NCBI RefSeq assembly: GCF_009769385.1
Contig: NZ_ML775959.1
Coordinates: 248,001-312,000 of the forward strand
DNA: 64,000 nt
Direction of reading: 5' to 3'
From: Saccharothrix deserti
GTDB lineage: Bacteria > Actinomycetota > Actinomycetes > Mycobacteriales > Pseudonocardiaceae
This document shows positions 41,913-51,618 of this stretch, in pieces. Numbering within the stretch: the first letter of the stretch is position 1; the number at the start of each line of letters is the position of its first letter. Made by a program: the position numbers and the translations under genes. The notes under the pieces were generated by a model. That model did no database searches and had not been told where the DNA came from. It worked only from the letters and a program-made list of their open reading frames with translations.

Positions 41913-44252
41913 CTATTCGGAAGGGGCCTCGGCGCGCTGCTCGGCGACCCACGTGGCGATCTGCACGCGGGAGGTGAACCCGAGTTTGGTGAGGATGTGC
42001 TCCGTGTGGGTTTCGGCGGTGCGGATCGAGATGACCAGTCGTGCGGCGATCTCCCGGTTGGTGAGGCCCTCGGCGATCAGTTCGGCGATCTGCCACTCGC
42101 GACGGGTCAGCACGCGCGGCGAGGCCGCCGGCGACTCCTCTGCCGGCACCGGGACGAGTTCCTCGCCGAGGGCGAACGCGATGGCCTCGTCAAGGCTCAT
42201 CGCCCGCCCGCGGTCGAACGCTTCCTGGAACCGCTTGTCGCCAAGCCGCTCCTCTGCGTTGCGTCGGCATTGCTCGTGCATGGGGTACATGTGCTGGTAG
42301 GTGCGCAGCGGGCGACCCATGATCTCCCAGAGTCGGTCGGCGACGCCGAGCAGCGTCGCGACCCGCTCGGGCGGCTCGACCGCGGCCTCGGTCCAGGCCA
42401 ACGACTCCAACGACCAGCCCAGTCCGGTGAGGTCGCGCACCTCTCTGCGCAGCCGGATGCTCTCGCGGTGCAACTCGGTCGCCCGGGAGTGGTCGCCCTG
42501 CTGCATCGCGAACAGGCCGAACGTCCACAGCGCGTACGAGCGGTGGAAGCACTCGCCCGCGGGCTCGGTGATGCGCGTGGACTCGGCGTAGCAGGCATTG
42601 GCGCGTTCCGCGTCCCCGATCAGCGCCGACGCGCTCGAGTAGCTCAGCAGCAGGTCCAGGCGCCGGGGCAGGTCGTGTCCCGGTGGCAGTGCCGCGAGGC
42701 CGCGTTCGAAGATCGTGATCGCGGTCGGCAGGTCGCCGCTGTAGAGGGCGAAGCTGCCGTCCACCCAGTGGGCGAAGGCCTCGATGGAGGGATCCGCCAC
42801 GGTGGCGGCGATGGCCTCGGCGTCCGCCAAGCGCTGCCGGGCGGCCTCGAAGTCGCCGTCGGCCTGCGCCAGGCTGGCGTCGGTGAGCAGGGCGTTCGCT
42901 CGAACGGCGGTCGGCGGGCCGGGTTGGTCGAGCGCCCGCGCCAGCCACAGCCGGCCTTCCCTGGCCCACCCGCGGCCCCACCAGTAGAAGTGGAACAACG
43001 ACGCCAGCATCCGCAACGCGGATTCGAGCCGGCCGGGCTCCTTGAGGAAGTAGTCCGCGGCCGTCTGGACGTTGGGGTGTTCCCGGTCCAGCCGGGCGAA
43101 CCAGTCCACTTGTCGGGGGCTGACCCAGTCGCGCTCGGCCCGGTCCACCAGCAACGCGTACCAGTCGGCGTGCTTGCGGCGCAGCTCGGCGTGCTCGCCG
43201 GCCTGCTCCAGCTGTTCCGCGCCGAACTCGCGGATGGTCTCCAGCATCCGGTAGCGCATCACGTCGCCGTCCTGCTCCCCGACCAGGATCGACTTGTCCA
43301 TCAGGGAGGCCACGGTGTGCAGCACGTCGCCGACGGCGAGGCCGTCACCCGAGCACACGTCCTCCGCGGCGTCGAGTTCGAACGCACCCGTGAACACCGA
43401 CAGCCGTGCCCAGAGCAGCTGCTCCTGGAGCGAGCACAGGCCGTAGCTCCACTCGATGCACGCCCGCAACGTCTGCTGCCGGGCCGGCATGTCGCGCAGC
43501 CGGGCGGTCAGCCGGTGGGGCTGGTCCAGCAACCTGGCGAGGATGTCCTTCTCGGACAGCGCCCGCAGCCGGGCCGCGGCCAGTTCGATCGCCAGCGGGA
43601 GGCCGTCGAGGCGCTGGCAGATCTCGACCACCGCGGCCCCGTTGTGGTCACCGACCGTGAACCCGGGCCGGATGGTCGCCGCCCGTTCCACGAACAGGGT
43701 CACCGCCTCGGACTGGACCAGGTCCTGGTCGGCGAGCACGCGTTCCGGGTCCGGGAGCGTCAGCGGCGGCACCGGCATGACGACCTCGCCGTGGATGCCC
43801 AGCGACTCCCGGCTCGTCGAGAGGATCCGCAGCTCGCGACAGCGCTGCAGCAGCACGCCGGTCAGCTCCGCGATCGCGTCGATCAGGTGCTCCGAGTTGT
43901 CCAGCACGAGCAGCAACTGGCGCGAGGCCAGGTAGTCGACCAGCATCTCGACCGTCGCGCGACCCGACTGCTCCCGCAGGCCGACGGCCACCGCGACCGT
44001 GTTCGGCACCAGCTCCGGGTTCCGCAACTGGTCGAACTCGACCAGCACCACGCCGTCGGGGAACACCCGGCGCACGGCGTTGGTCACCTCCAGGGCGAGT
44101 CGCGTCTTGCCCACTCCGCCCGGCCCGGTGAGGGTCACCAGGCGTGACGTCGACAGCAGGCGCCTGACCTCGCCCACCTCACGTCGGCGGCCGACGAAGC
44201 TGGTCAGCTCCAGCGGCAGGCCCGACGTCCTCTGCCGAACGACGGTGCTCAT
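41913..44252 (-). CDS. LuxR-family regulator with NTPase and repeat domains (copy A)
   Basis: The 779-aa protein starts with TSFVGRRREV and a STAND/NB-ARC-like ATPase (Walker A GPGGVGKT, Walker B LLLVLDNSEHL). A long TPR-like helical sensor region follows, ending in a LuxR helix-turn-helix (PRVLTRREWQIAELIAEGL, TNREIAARLVIS). Such proteins are signal-responsive activators; the effector is unknown. It is a close paralogue of the gene at 44363, in the same orientation. Position next to pectin genes suggests, but does not show, that it controls them. ATG 44252 matches the paralogue's start (MSTVVRQRTSG versus MSTAVRQRTSG); an open extension upstream is not conserved. Confidence 0.9.
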   Translation of the reverse strand: MSTVVRQRTSGLPLELTSFVGRRREVGEVRRLLSTSRLVTLTGPGGVGKTRLALEVTNAVRRVFPDGVVLVEFDQLRNPELVPNTVAVAVGLREQSGRATVEMLVDYLASRQLLLVLDNSEHLIDAIAELTGVLLQRCRELRILSTSRESLGIHGEVVMPVPPLTLPDPERVLADQDLVQSEAVTLFVERAATIRPGFTVGDHNGAAVVEICQRLDGLPLAIELAAARLRALSEKDILARLLDQPHRLTARLRDMPARQQTLRACIEWSYGLCSLQEQLLWARLSVFTGAFELDAAEDVCSGDGLAVGDVLHTVASLMDKSILVGEQDGDVMRYRMLETIREFGAEQLEQAGEHAELRRKHADWYALLVDRAERDWVSPRQVDWFARLDREHPNVQTAADYFLKEPGRLESALRMLASLFHFYWWGRGWAREGRLWLARALDQPGPPTAVRANALLTDASLAQADGDFEAARQRLADAEAIAATVADPSIEAFAHWVDGSFALYSGDLPTAITIFERGLAALPPGHDLPRRLDLLLSYSSASALIGDAERANACYAESTRITEPAGECFHRSYALWTFGLFAMQQGDHSRATELHRESIRLRREVRDLTGLGWSLESLAWTEAAVEPPERVATLLGVADRLWEIMGRPLRTYQHMYPMHEQCRRNAEERLGDKRFQEAFDRGRAMSLDEAIAFALGEELVPVPAEESPAASPRVLTRREWQIAELIAEGLTNREIAARLVISIRTAETHTEHILTKLGFTSRVQIATWVAEQRAEAPSE

Positions 44253-44362
44253 ACCGACGCACGGTAGTGCGGCCGACCCCGGCGCGCAGGGTGTACCCAC
44301 GACGGTTCGGCCGCCGTCGACCTGCGGCGGCACCCGCTTCGCGCCCGTGGCGGAGTTCGCGC

Positions 44363-46699
44363 CTATCCGGCGGAGGGCCTGGCGCGCTGTTCGGCGACCC
44401 ACGTGGCGATCTGCACGCGGGAGGTGAACCCGAGTTTGGTCAGGATGTGCTCCGCGTGGCTCTCCGCGGTCCGGACCGAGATGACCAGTCGTGAAGCGAC
44501 CTCCCGGTTGGTGAGGCCCTCGGCGATCAGTTCGGCGATCTCCGACTCGCGACGGGTCAGCACGCGTGGCGCCGCCGGCGGCGACTCCTCCACCGGCGTC
44601 GGCGGCTGCTCGTCCAGGGCGAACGCGATGGCCTCGTCGACGCTCATCGCCCTCCCGCGCTCGAACGCGTCCTGGAACCGCTTGTCACCGAGTCGCTCCT
44701 GCGCGCTGCGCTCGCACTCCTCGTGGTAGGGGTAAAGGTGCTGGTAGGCGCGGAGCGGACGACCCATGATCTCCCACAGGCGGTCCGCGGTGCCGAGGAG
44801 CGTCGCCACCCGCTCGGGTTCTCCGAACGCCGATTCCGCCCAGGCCAGCGATTCCAGCGACCAGCCTGCTCCGGTGACGTCTTGGAGTTCTCTGCGCAGC
44901 TGGAGGCTCTGCTTGTGCAACGCCGCGGCCCGGTGGTGGTCGCCCTGCTGCATCACGTAGAGGCCGAGCGTCCAGAGCGCGTACGAGCGGTGGAAGCGTT
45001 CGCCCGCCGGCTCGCTGATGCGCAGCACCTCGGCGTGGCAGGTGTTGGCGCGGTCCGTGTCGCCGATGAGCCCGGCGGCGATGGAGTAGCTGACCAGGAT
45101 GTCCAGCCGCAGCGTCAGGTGCTGCCCGGGTGGCAGCACGTCGAGCCCCCGCTCGAAGATCGTGATCGAGGTGGGGAGATCACCGCTGTACTCCGCGGCG
45201 CACCCCGCCGCCCAGCAGACGAAGCCCTCGATGGCGGGATCGTCCACGGTGTCGAGGATGGCCTTGGCGTCCTCGATGCGTTGCCGACCGCCCTCCATGT
45301 CCCCGGCGCCCAGCGCCAGGGTGGCGTCGGTGAGCAGGGCGTTGGCCCGGACGACGGAGAGCGGGCTCGGCTGGTCGAGCGCCCGCGCCAGCCACAGCCG
45401 GCCTTCGCGGGACCACCCGCGGCCCCACCAGTAGAAGTGGAACAACGCGATCAGGATCCGCATCCCGGATTCGAGTTCGCCGGGTTCTGCCACGCAGTGG
45501 TCCAGGGCCGCCTGGATGTTGGCGTGCTCGCGGTCGAGCCGGGTGAACCAGTCGACCTGCCGGGGGCTGATCCACTCGCTGCGGGCCCGCTCCACCAGCT
45601 GCAGGTACCAGTCGCTGTGCCGGTGGCGCAGGTCGGCGTACTCGCCGATGTGCTGGAGTCGCTCCACGCCGAACTCGCGGATGGTCTCCAACATCCGGTA
45701 GCGCATGACGTCGCCGTCCTGCTCCCCGGCCAGGATCGACTTGTCCATCAGGGAGGCGACGGTGTGCAGCACGTCGTCGGCGGTCAGGCCGTCACCCGAG
45801 CACACGTCCTCCGCGGCGTCGAGCTCGAACGCACCCGCGAACACCGACAGCCGTGCCCAGAGCAGCTGCTCCTGGGGCGAGCACAGGCCGTAGCTCCACT
45901 CGATGCACGCCCGCAACGTCTGCTGCCGGGCGGGCACACCCCGCCCCCGTCCGGCCAACAGGTGGGGCTGATCCGACAACCTGGCGAGGATGTCCTTCTC
46001 GGAGAGCACGCGCACGCGAGCCGCGGCCAGCTCGATCGCCAGCGGGAGGCCGTCGAGGCGGTGGCAGATCTCGGCCACCACGGCGCCGTTGTTCCCGTTG
46101 ACCGTGAAGCCGGGCCGGGTGGTCGCCGCCCGTTCCGCGAACAGGGACACCGCCTCGGACTGGACCAGGTCCTGCTCGGCGAACGGCAGCTGCGGGTCCG
46201 GGAGCGTCAGCGGCGGCACCGGCATGACGACCTCGCCCTGGATGCCCATCGACTCCCGGCTCGTGGACAGGATCCGCAGTTCAGGACAGCCCCGCAGCAG
46301 CGCGCCGACCAGTTCCGCGACCGGGTCGATCAGGTGCTCGGAGTTGTCCAGCACGAGCAGCAACTGGCGCGGAGCCAGGTAGTCGATCAGCATCTCGACC
46401 GTCGCGCGGCCCGCGTTCTCCCGCAGGCCGACCGCCACCGCCACCGTGTTCGGCACCAGCACCGGGTCCCGCAGTTGGTCCAACTCGACCAGCACGACCC
46501 CGTCCGGGAACACCCGGCGCACGGCGTTGGTGACCTCGATGGCGAGGCGGGTCTTGCCCACTCCGCCCGGCCCGCTGAGGGTCACCAGGCGTGACGTCGA
46601 CAGCAGGCGCCTGACCTCGCCCACCTCGCGCCGGCGGCCGACGAAGCTGGTCAACTCCAGGGAGAGACCCGACGTTCTCTGCCGAACGGCGGTGCTCAT
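44363..46699 (-). CDS. LuxR-family regulator with NTPase and repeat domains (copy B)
   Basis: The 778-aa paralogue of the preceding entry is alike over its whole length: GPGGVGKT, LLLVLDNSEHL, a TPR-like middle and the LuxR domain PRVLTRRESEIAELIAEGL. Differences cluster in the TPR-like region (for example HCVAEPGELESGM versus YFLKEPGRLESAL), which would alter ligand recognition rather than DNA binding. Tandem duplication with sensor divergence is the simplest reading. It is transcribed ahead of copy A with a 110-bp gap. Confidence 0.9.
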   Translation of the reverse strand: MSTAVRQRTSGLSLELTSFVGRRREVGEVRRLLSTSRLVTLSGPGGVGKTRLAIEVTNAVRRVFPDGVVLVELDQLRDPVLVPNTVAVAVGLRENAGRATVEMLIDYLAPRQLLLVLDNSEHLIDPVAELVGALLRGCPELRILSTSRESMGIQGEVVMPVPPLTLPDPQLPFAEQDLVQSEAVSLFAERAATTRPGFTVNGNNGAVVAEICHRLDGLPLAIELAAARVRVLSEKDILARLSDQPHLLAGRGRGVPARQQTLRACIEWSYGLCSPQEQLLWARLSVFAGAFELDAAEDVCSGDGLTADDVLHTVASLMDKSILAGEQDGDVMRYRMLETIREFGVERLQHIGEYADLRHRHSDWYLQLVERARSEWISPRQVDWFTRLDREHANIQAALDHCVAEPGELESGMRILIALFHFYWWGRGWSREGRLWLARALDQPSPLSVVRANALLTDATLALGAGDMEGGRQRIEDAKAILDTVDDPAIEGFVCWAAGCAAEYSGDLPTSITIFERGLDVLPPGQHLTLRLDILVSYSIAAGLIGDTDRANTCHAEVLRISEPAGERFHRSYALWTLGLYVMQQGDHHRAAALHKQSLQLRRELQDVTGAGWSLESLAWAESAFGEPERVATLLGTADRLWEIMGRPLRAYQHLYPYHEECERSAQERLGDKRFQDAFERGRAMSVDEAIAFALDEQPPTPVEESPPAAPRVLTRRESEIAELIAEGLTNREVASRLVISVRTAESHAEHILTKLGFTSRVQIATWVAEQRARPSAG

Positions 46700-47068
46700 A
46701 CCACCGCACGGTAGTGCCGCGATCCCCGCTTCGCCGGCCGTAACGACAACGGTTCGGCCACTACCGACATCGGGACGCCGCCGCGCGCCCCTGTTCCGGA
46801 CGGTTCGCGCCTCGGCAGGAGGCGCTCGGCAACGGCTCCGCGACCACGGCGATGATTTGCGGCGGTGAGAATACCGGTTGATTTGAACCGTTTTGAATAG
46901 GGACGGTCGTGCCTGATGTGACGATTTCGGTAATCAGGCGATCGGTCGCCCGAGCGTTTTGTCGGGTCGAACTCCGACTGGTAGCCGTGCGGGCACTTTC
47001 CGTTGCCCTGTAACGCTTTCCGGTGCGTTCCCCGATGTCCACGTCAAGTGGAACGAAAGGGGGCCGCA
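46700..47068. other. 369-bp divergent intergenic region
   Basis: The region separates the LuxR copy B start and the broken sugar dehydrogenase. It holds the inverted repeat GCCTGAT/ATCAGGC (46910-46916 and 46932-46938, 15-bp spacer) and TGTAACGCTTTCC (47009-47021), which resembles a LacI-family half-operator. GAAAGGGGG is the ribosome site of the pseudogene. No other gene is visible. Confidence 0.45.
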
Positions 47069-48155
47069 ATGTCGCAGCACCCCAGGTTCAAGGCAGCTCT
47101 GCTCACTTTTGCCCTGCTCGTGCCCACGGTCGTGGCGATATCGACCGCCCAGGCCGCGACGCTCCCGCCGAACTTCTCCGACCGGGTCGTCTTCAGCGGA
47201 CTCACGAACCCGACGGCGATCCAGTTCGCCGACGACGGCCGGGTCTTCGCGGCGCAGAAGAACGGTGTCATCAAGGTCTTCGACAACCTGGCCGACACGA
47301 CGGCGACGACGTTCGCCGACCTGTCCGCGAACGTCCACGACTTCTGGGACCGCGGCATGCTCGGTCTCGCGCTGCACCCCGGCTTCCCCGCGAACCCGTA
47401 CGTGTACGCGCTGTACGCCTACGACGCGCCGATCGGCGGCACCCCGCCCACGTGGGGTGACGGCTGCCCGACGCCGCCGGGCCCGACGACCGACGGCTGC
47501 CTGGTGTCCGGGCGGCTCTCGCGGCTGACCGCGAGCGGCAACACCCGTTCGCCTCGTCCTCCGACCCGAACGCGAAGCGGATCATCGGCTACGGTCTGCG
47601 CAACCCGTTCCGGATGACGCAGCGGCCGGGCACGGACGAACTGTGGATCGGCGACGTCGGCTGGGGCACCTGGGAAGAGGTCAACCGGCTCACCGCCACC
47701 GGCGGCCGCAACTTCGGCTGGCCCTGCTACGAGGGGGCCGGGCCGCAGAGCGGGTACCAGAGCGCCGGGCTCACCATGTGCTCGCAGCTCTACAACACGG
47801 CCGGATCGGTCACGGCGCCGTACTACGCTACAACCACAGCGCGTGCGTGGTGAGCTACACCGGGTGCCGCACCGGCAGCTCGTCGATCACCGGCATGACG
47901 TTCTACCGCGGCGGCTCGTACCCCGCGGCGTACAACGGGGCGCTGTTCTTCGGTGACCACAGCCGCAACGAGATCTGGGCGATGATGCCCGGGACCAACG
48001 GGTTGCCGGACCCCGGGCAGCGGCAGTGCCTGGTCTGCGTGGACTCCACCGGCGCAGGCGCGGGCCACCCCGTCGACCTGGAGATCGGGCCGAACGGCGA
48101 CCTGTTCTACGTCAACATGGACAACGGCACCATCCACCGCGTCACCCACTGGCGG
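47069..48155 (+). pseudogene. Broken PQQ-dependent sugar dehydrogenase (glucose/sorbosone dehydrogenase family)
   Basis: A good start (GAAAGGGGG, ATG, signal peptide ending AQA) opens a sugar dehydrogenase beta-propeller (VVFSGLTNPTAIQFADDGRV, WDRGMLGLALHPGFP). After RLTASGN, near 47543, the family text jumps to RIIGYGLRNPFRMTQRPGT in another frame; the section usually between them is missing. A second frameshift near 47825 moves to a third frame (RYNHSACVVSY, GALFFGDHSRNEIW, FYVNMDNGTIHRV). Recognisable similarity stops at about 48155, short of the usual C-terminus. Two frame breaks plus an internal loss make it inactive. Secreted sugar dehydrogenases of this type often carry lectin or CBM domains, none of which remains here. 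Confidence 0.85.
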
Positions 48156-48194
48156 CCGGTGTCCGATCCGGATACCGGCCGCCGAGGGCTCAGA

Positions 48195-48227
48195 GCAGGC
48201 GCGGCCCCGTTTCGGGACCGCGCCTGC
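48195..48227. terminator. Hairpin terminator
   Basis: GCAGGCGCGG (48195-48204) pairs with CCGCGCCTGC (48218-48227), with further pairing inside. It lies between the dehydrogenase remnant and the convergent glycosidase gene. Confidence 0.8.
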
Positions 48228-48244
48228 GCCGGGTCGAACCGGGG

Positions 48245-51200
48245 TCAGCCGACCTGCACCAGACTCCACTGGTGGTCCAGGGTGCCGGTGTCGTTCCACT
48301 GGAGCGTCGCGGCGCCGGAGGTCTTGGACGCGTCCTTGACGCCGAGCACCAGACCGCTGTTCTTGTTGACCAGCTTGCGGTAGCCGCCGCCGGCGTCGAC
48401 CACTCGCCACAGGTGGTCGGCGGTCAGGGTGTCACCCCACTGCAGGGCGGTCGCGCCGGCCGCCGTGGACGCGCCCTGGATGCCGAGGACGAGACCGCTG
48501 TTCCGGTTGAAGATCTTGACGTAGCCGTCCTCGGCCGGCTCCAGCTGCCACTGGTGGTTGACGCTGCTGTCGGCCGACTGCTGCACCACCGCACCGCCGA
48601 AGGCGGCGGACGCCCCGGCGACGCCCAGCTCCAGGCCGCTGTTCCGGTTGACGATCCGCACGGCGGCCTGCTGCGGGTACCACGACTCGAACTCCGTGAC
48701 GCCGACGAACTTGCCCGCCTGCGGGGTGAACACGACCCGTAGCTGGGACGTGGTCACGGTCGTGAACTTCACCTCGTTGGGCTTGTTCGCGACCGGCGTG
48801 GCGGGCGTCTTGACCTGGCCCGGCACCGACTGCCACGTGCTGCCCGACAGGTACTGCACGTCGAAGCTCAGCGGCGCCCGCACGTTCTGCCCGTCGTCGT
48901 AGGTGTAGATCTTGACCTCGTTGACCGGGCGCTGGTAGCCGAAGTCCACGCCGAGGTGGTCGGTGGCGTTCGGCGACCCGGCGTTGGTCCACCGGTCGTC
49001 CGGCATCTTGTCGTACCGGATGAAACCGTTGGTGGCCTTCAAAGGCGCATCAAGAGCCTCGATGCAGCGGGGGTTGTCGGCGCTGCGGCAGCGCTTGCCG
49101 TTGGACGCGGTGTTGGTGTACGAGGCGAACGCCTTGGGGTAGGTCTGCGTGTAAGTGCGCCTGTCCCAGCCCTTGAACCACTCCTGGTCGGCGTTCCAGG
49201 CGTTGGCGGCCACGTTCTCCAACCGGGTGGCAGCGGGCGGCGCCACCGGGGCCGCGACCTGGATCGTGGTGTTGCCGAGCCCGGCGGACTGGTGGATGCG
49301 CGTGCCGTCCTGGAACACCTGCAGGCCGGAGCCCTGGCCGTAGCGCGTGCCGTCCCGGTCCCACAGGATCGTGTACGTGTGGCCGTGGTAGGGCATGTCC
49401 TGCACCGCGAAGTGGTTCCAGCTGTCCGGCACCAACGGCTTGAGCACGAGCGTGTTGCCCGCCTGCGGCTTGATGCCCAGCAGACCGGTCAGCACGAGGT
49501 CGTTGAAGCTGGAGTGGTTGTAGTGCTCGCTGAAGTCCTGCGCGTCGTAGACCCACTCGCCGGTGTCGCCGTTGGCGGCCTCGGCCACGTACGGCTCGCC
49601 GTTCTTGTGCTGGAGCGTGGCGAACTGGCTGAGCAGCTTGTTGTAGGTCTGCTTGGTGACGTAGTCCTGCGCCGGGTAGTCCTGCAACAGGTTCGCCAGC
49701 CCGGTCAGGGTCGCGCTGGTCGCGAACGGCCAGGTGGGACCGTTCCAGTGGCAGCAGTTGGTGTCGTCGCGGTTCTGCGTTGCGGGGTAGGCCTGGTAGT
49801 TGAAGTACGGGTTCGCGGCGATCTTGTCCAGCTCGGCGTACCCGGTGCCCCTGGTGAACTTCAGGGTGTTGGCGCCCGCCTGCATCGGCACCTGGACCGT
49901 CACGGCCTGCGAGCCGGAGAACGAACCCCACGCGCCGGTCGCCGGGTAGCTCACCGTGATCGGCGAGGTCGACCCGTTGACCGCGAGCCGGTGGGTGGAG
50001 GTGGCGCCGGTCGCGTTGGCGTAGTGCACCTTCACCGGGTACGTGCCCGCGCCGGGGGCCTGCACGGTGAACGTGACGGAGCTGTCGTCGAAGTCGATCT
50101 GGCCGATGTACTGGCCGTTGGACGCGCTCGTCGCGCTGCGCGTGTTCGCGTGGACCACGGCCGCCTGCTCGGCCTCGAAGTCGTGCACCCGCTCCAGCGT
50201 CGTCGGCCCGAACGCGGCACCGAACCGCTGCGGGTCGTCGAGGTACTGCCAGGCCGCCGAGTACTTCGCGTCCGGGAGCCCGAACGCCCACGGCGCGTAC
50301 CCCATCGCCTCGCGCCACGTCGTGCGGGTCCCCGCGATGCCGACGTTGGTGGAGTTGTTGTTGTACACGTGCATGAAGAACTGCCGCTGCGGGTCCCAGA
50401 GCGAGTTCTGCACACCGGCTTTGAGCGCAGCGGCCTTGGCCGCGTAGGTGTTCGCGGTCGCGGTGTCGCCGGTCATCGTCGCGACCTTGCTGATGGCCTG
50501 CGCCGCCGTGTACATGTAGCTGTTGATCGTCGACCGGTAGCCGGTGCCGCCGGAGAACCAGTTGGTGCTGCGCATCGACGTCTCGGTGTACTCCGTGGCG
50601 TCGGAGATCGGCGACTGGAAGTAGAGGTCGTCGCTCGTCTGGGTCCCGTTGACGGTGATGTTCTCGGTGTAGTTCGAGTTCCACTTGTCGAACAGCATGA
50701 TGAACTGCGGCAGGTACGCCTTGAGCTGCTCCGCGTCGCCGGTGACCAGGTACCGCTGGTACGCCGCGCCGGTGATCCACTCGCTGTAGGTGCGCACGGT
50801 GTCCGTGCCGGAGCCGCGCAGCCAGTAGTTGAGGTAGTCGTCCACGTAGGTGCGGTCGCGCAGCCAGCGGCCGTCCGTGATGTGGTACCCCGCCGCGTCC
50901 GGCAGCCCGCTGTAGGACACCTTGCCCGAATACCAGACGGGCTGGTCGTACTCGGTGGAGATGTAGCCGGTGCCCGGCGTCGTGTAACGCAGCGCGCGCT
51001 TGTAAGTGCTCCACCGGTAGTAGTACACGTCGTTGATGTTCGTGTCCGGCGTGTCCACGAACGGGATGTTGTCCTTGTACCACTGGGGCTCGTCCAAGCC
51101 CTGTGCGGCGAGGATGGCGTCCTTGTCGAGAACGGAGGCTCCCGCCTCGTCGGCGGCGCCGGCGTCGACGTTGGCGACGCCGACGACCAGGCCGGCGACC

Positions 51201-51256
51201 AGCGCCAGACATGCTGCCGCGAACGTCCGGTGACGTTGGTGGGTGCGACGGCGCAC
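48245..51256 (-). CDS. Large secreted (alpha/alpha)6 glycoside hydrolase with internal CBM and C-terminal ricin-type lectin
   Basis: The 1003-aa protein has a Sec signal (FAAACLALVAGLVVGVANV). The (alpha/alpha)6 catalytic domain (GRWLRDRTYVDDYLNYWLRG, EAMGYAPWAFGLP), of the MGH1-like/GH63-like superfamily, is interrupted by a CBM6/35-like module (about 385-510: VHDFEAEQAAVVHA). It then resumes (CCHWNGPTWPFATS, QDFSEHYNHSSFNDLVLTG). A discoidin-like domain follows, then a ricin-type lectin (three NRNSGL/NKNSGL repeats). Substrate is unknown; shared operators with the GH43 genes suggest arabinose-containing pectin side chains. GTG 51256 has GGAGG 4 bp upstream and leaves the operator at 51298 outside the gene; GTG 51310 would place the operator over the start and lacks a ribosome site. 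Confidence 0.75.
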   Translation of the reverse strand: MRRRTHQRHRTFAAACLALVAGLVVGVANVDAGAADEAGASVLDKDAILAAQGLDEPQWYKDNIPFVDTPDTNINDVYYYRWSTYKRALRYTTPGTGYISTEYDQPVWYSGKVSYSGLPDAAGYHITDGRWLRDRTYVDDYLNYWLRGSGTDTVRTYSEWITGAAYQRYLVTGDAEQLKAYLPQFIMLFDKWNSNYTENITVNGTQTSDDLYFQSPISDATEYTETSMRSTNWFSGGTGYRSTINSYMYTAAQAISKVATMTGDTATANTYAAKAAALKAGVQNSLWDPQRQFFMHVYNNNSTNVGIAGTRTTWREAMGYAPWAFGLPDAKYSAAWQYLDDPQRFGAAFGPTTLERVHDFEAEQAAVVHANTRSATSASNGQYIGQIDFDDSSVTFTVQAPGAGTYPVKVHYANATGATSTHRLAVNGSTSPITVSYPATGAWGSFSGSQAVTVQVPMQAGANTLKFTRGTGYAELDKIAANPYFNYQAYPATQNRDDTNCCHWNGPTWPFATSATLTGLANLLQDYPAQDYVTKQTYNKLLSQFATLQHKNGEPYVAEAANGDTGEWVYDAQDFSEHYNHSSFNDLVLTGLLGIKPQAGNTLVLKPLVPDSWNHFAVQDMPYHGHTYTILWDRDGTRYGQGSGLQVFQDGTRIHQSAGLGNTTIQVAAPVAPPAATRLENVAANAWNADQEWFKGWDRRTYTQTYPKAFASYTNTASNGKRCRSADNPRCIEALDAPLKATNGFIRYDKMPDDRWTNAGSPNATDHLGVDFGYQRPVNEVKIYTYDDGQNVRAPLSFDVQYLSGSTWQSVPGQVKTPATPVANKPNEVKFTTVTTSQLRVVFTPQAGKFVGVTEFESWYPQQAAVRIVNRNSGLELGVAGASAAFGGAVVQQSADSSVNHQWQLEPAEDGYVKIFNRNSGLVLGIQGASTAAGATALQWGDTLTADHLWRVVDAGGGYRKLVNKNSGLVLGVKDASKTSGAATLQWNDTGTLDHQWSLVQVG

Positions 51257-51297
51257 GGAACCTCCAAACGCGCGTGGATCCGCCGGAAGGCGGATCT

Positions 51298-51311
51298 TGT
51301 TAACGTTCACA
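51298..51311. promoter_or_regulatory. LacI-family operator (imperfect)
   Basis: TGTTAACGTTCACA differs at one position from the perfect palindrome TGTTAACGTTAACA found at 51580-51593. It lies about 42 bp upstream of the glycosidase start at 51256. Confidence 0.65.
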
Positions 51312-51578
51312 TGAACGCCGCGTCAGTTTCCGTGCGAGCGGCATCCGCGTCAACGCCGACTTCGAGACGTAATCGAAGCGACGTTCAGGGGTGCTGCGTG
51401 CCGCGTACTGAGACGGTGGGTGGTCACCGGGTGTATCGCAGTGGACGCATAACGGAAAACTGGGCGTTGACTTGACGCCGGGTGATCGCTGAGGATGTGT
51501 CGCAACTCGTAGGACATCAACACGAAACCTGGCCGGCACCCGGGTCGGTCCCGGCTGGTCGCTGCACGATTGTGCAAT

Positions 51579-51594
51579 ATGTTAACGTTAACAT
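51579..51594. promoter_or_regulatory. LacI-family operator (perfect 16-bp palindrome)
   Basis: ATGTTAACGTTAACAT is a perfect 16-bp palindrome with the central CG typical of LacI-family operators, 24 bp upstream of the GH43 start at 51619. The regulator gene is outside the window. Confidence 0.75.
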
Positions 51595-51618
51595 CCTAAC
51601 ATTGTCGAGGACTGACGC

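Larger units (their letters stand above)
51257..51618. other. 362-bp divergent region between two arabinan-related units
   Basis: It holds two LacI-type operators (51298-51311 and 51579-51594), one next to each gene start. A possible plus-strand promoter around the TTGACTTGACG stretch near 51468 is too uncertain to annotate. No gene is seen. Confidence 0.6.

Noticed and set aside
51257..51618. Mobile-element boundary suggested by the AT-rich palindromes
   Set aside because: The palindromes match LacI-type operators next to gene starts, and no transposase, integrase or target duplication is visible.
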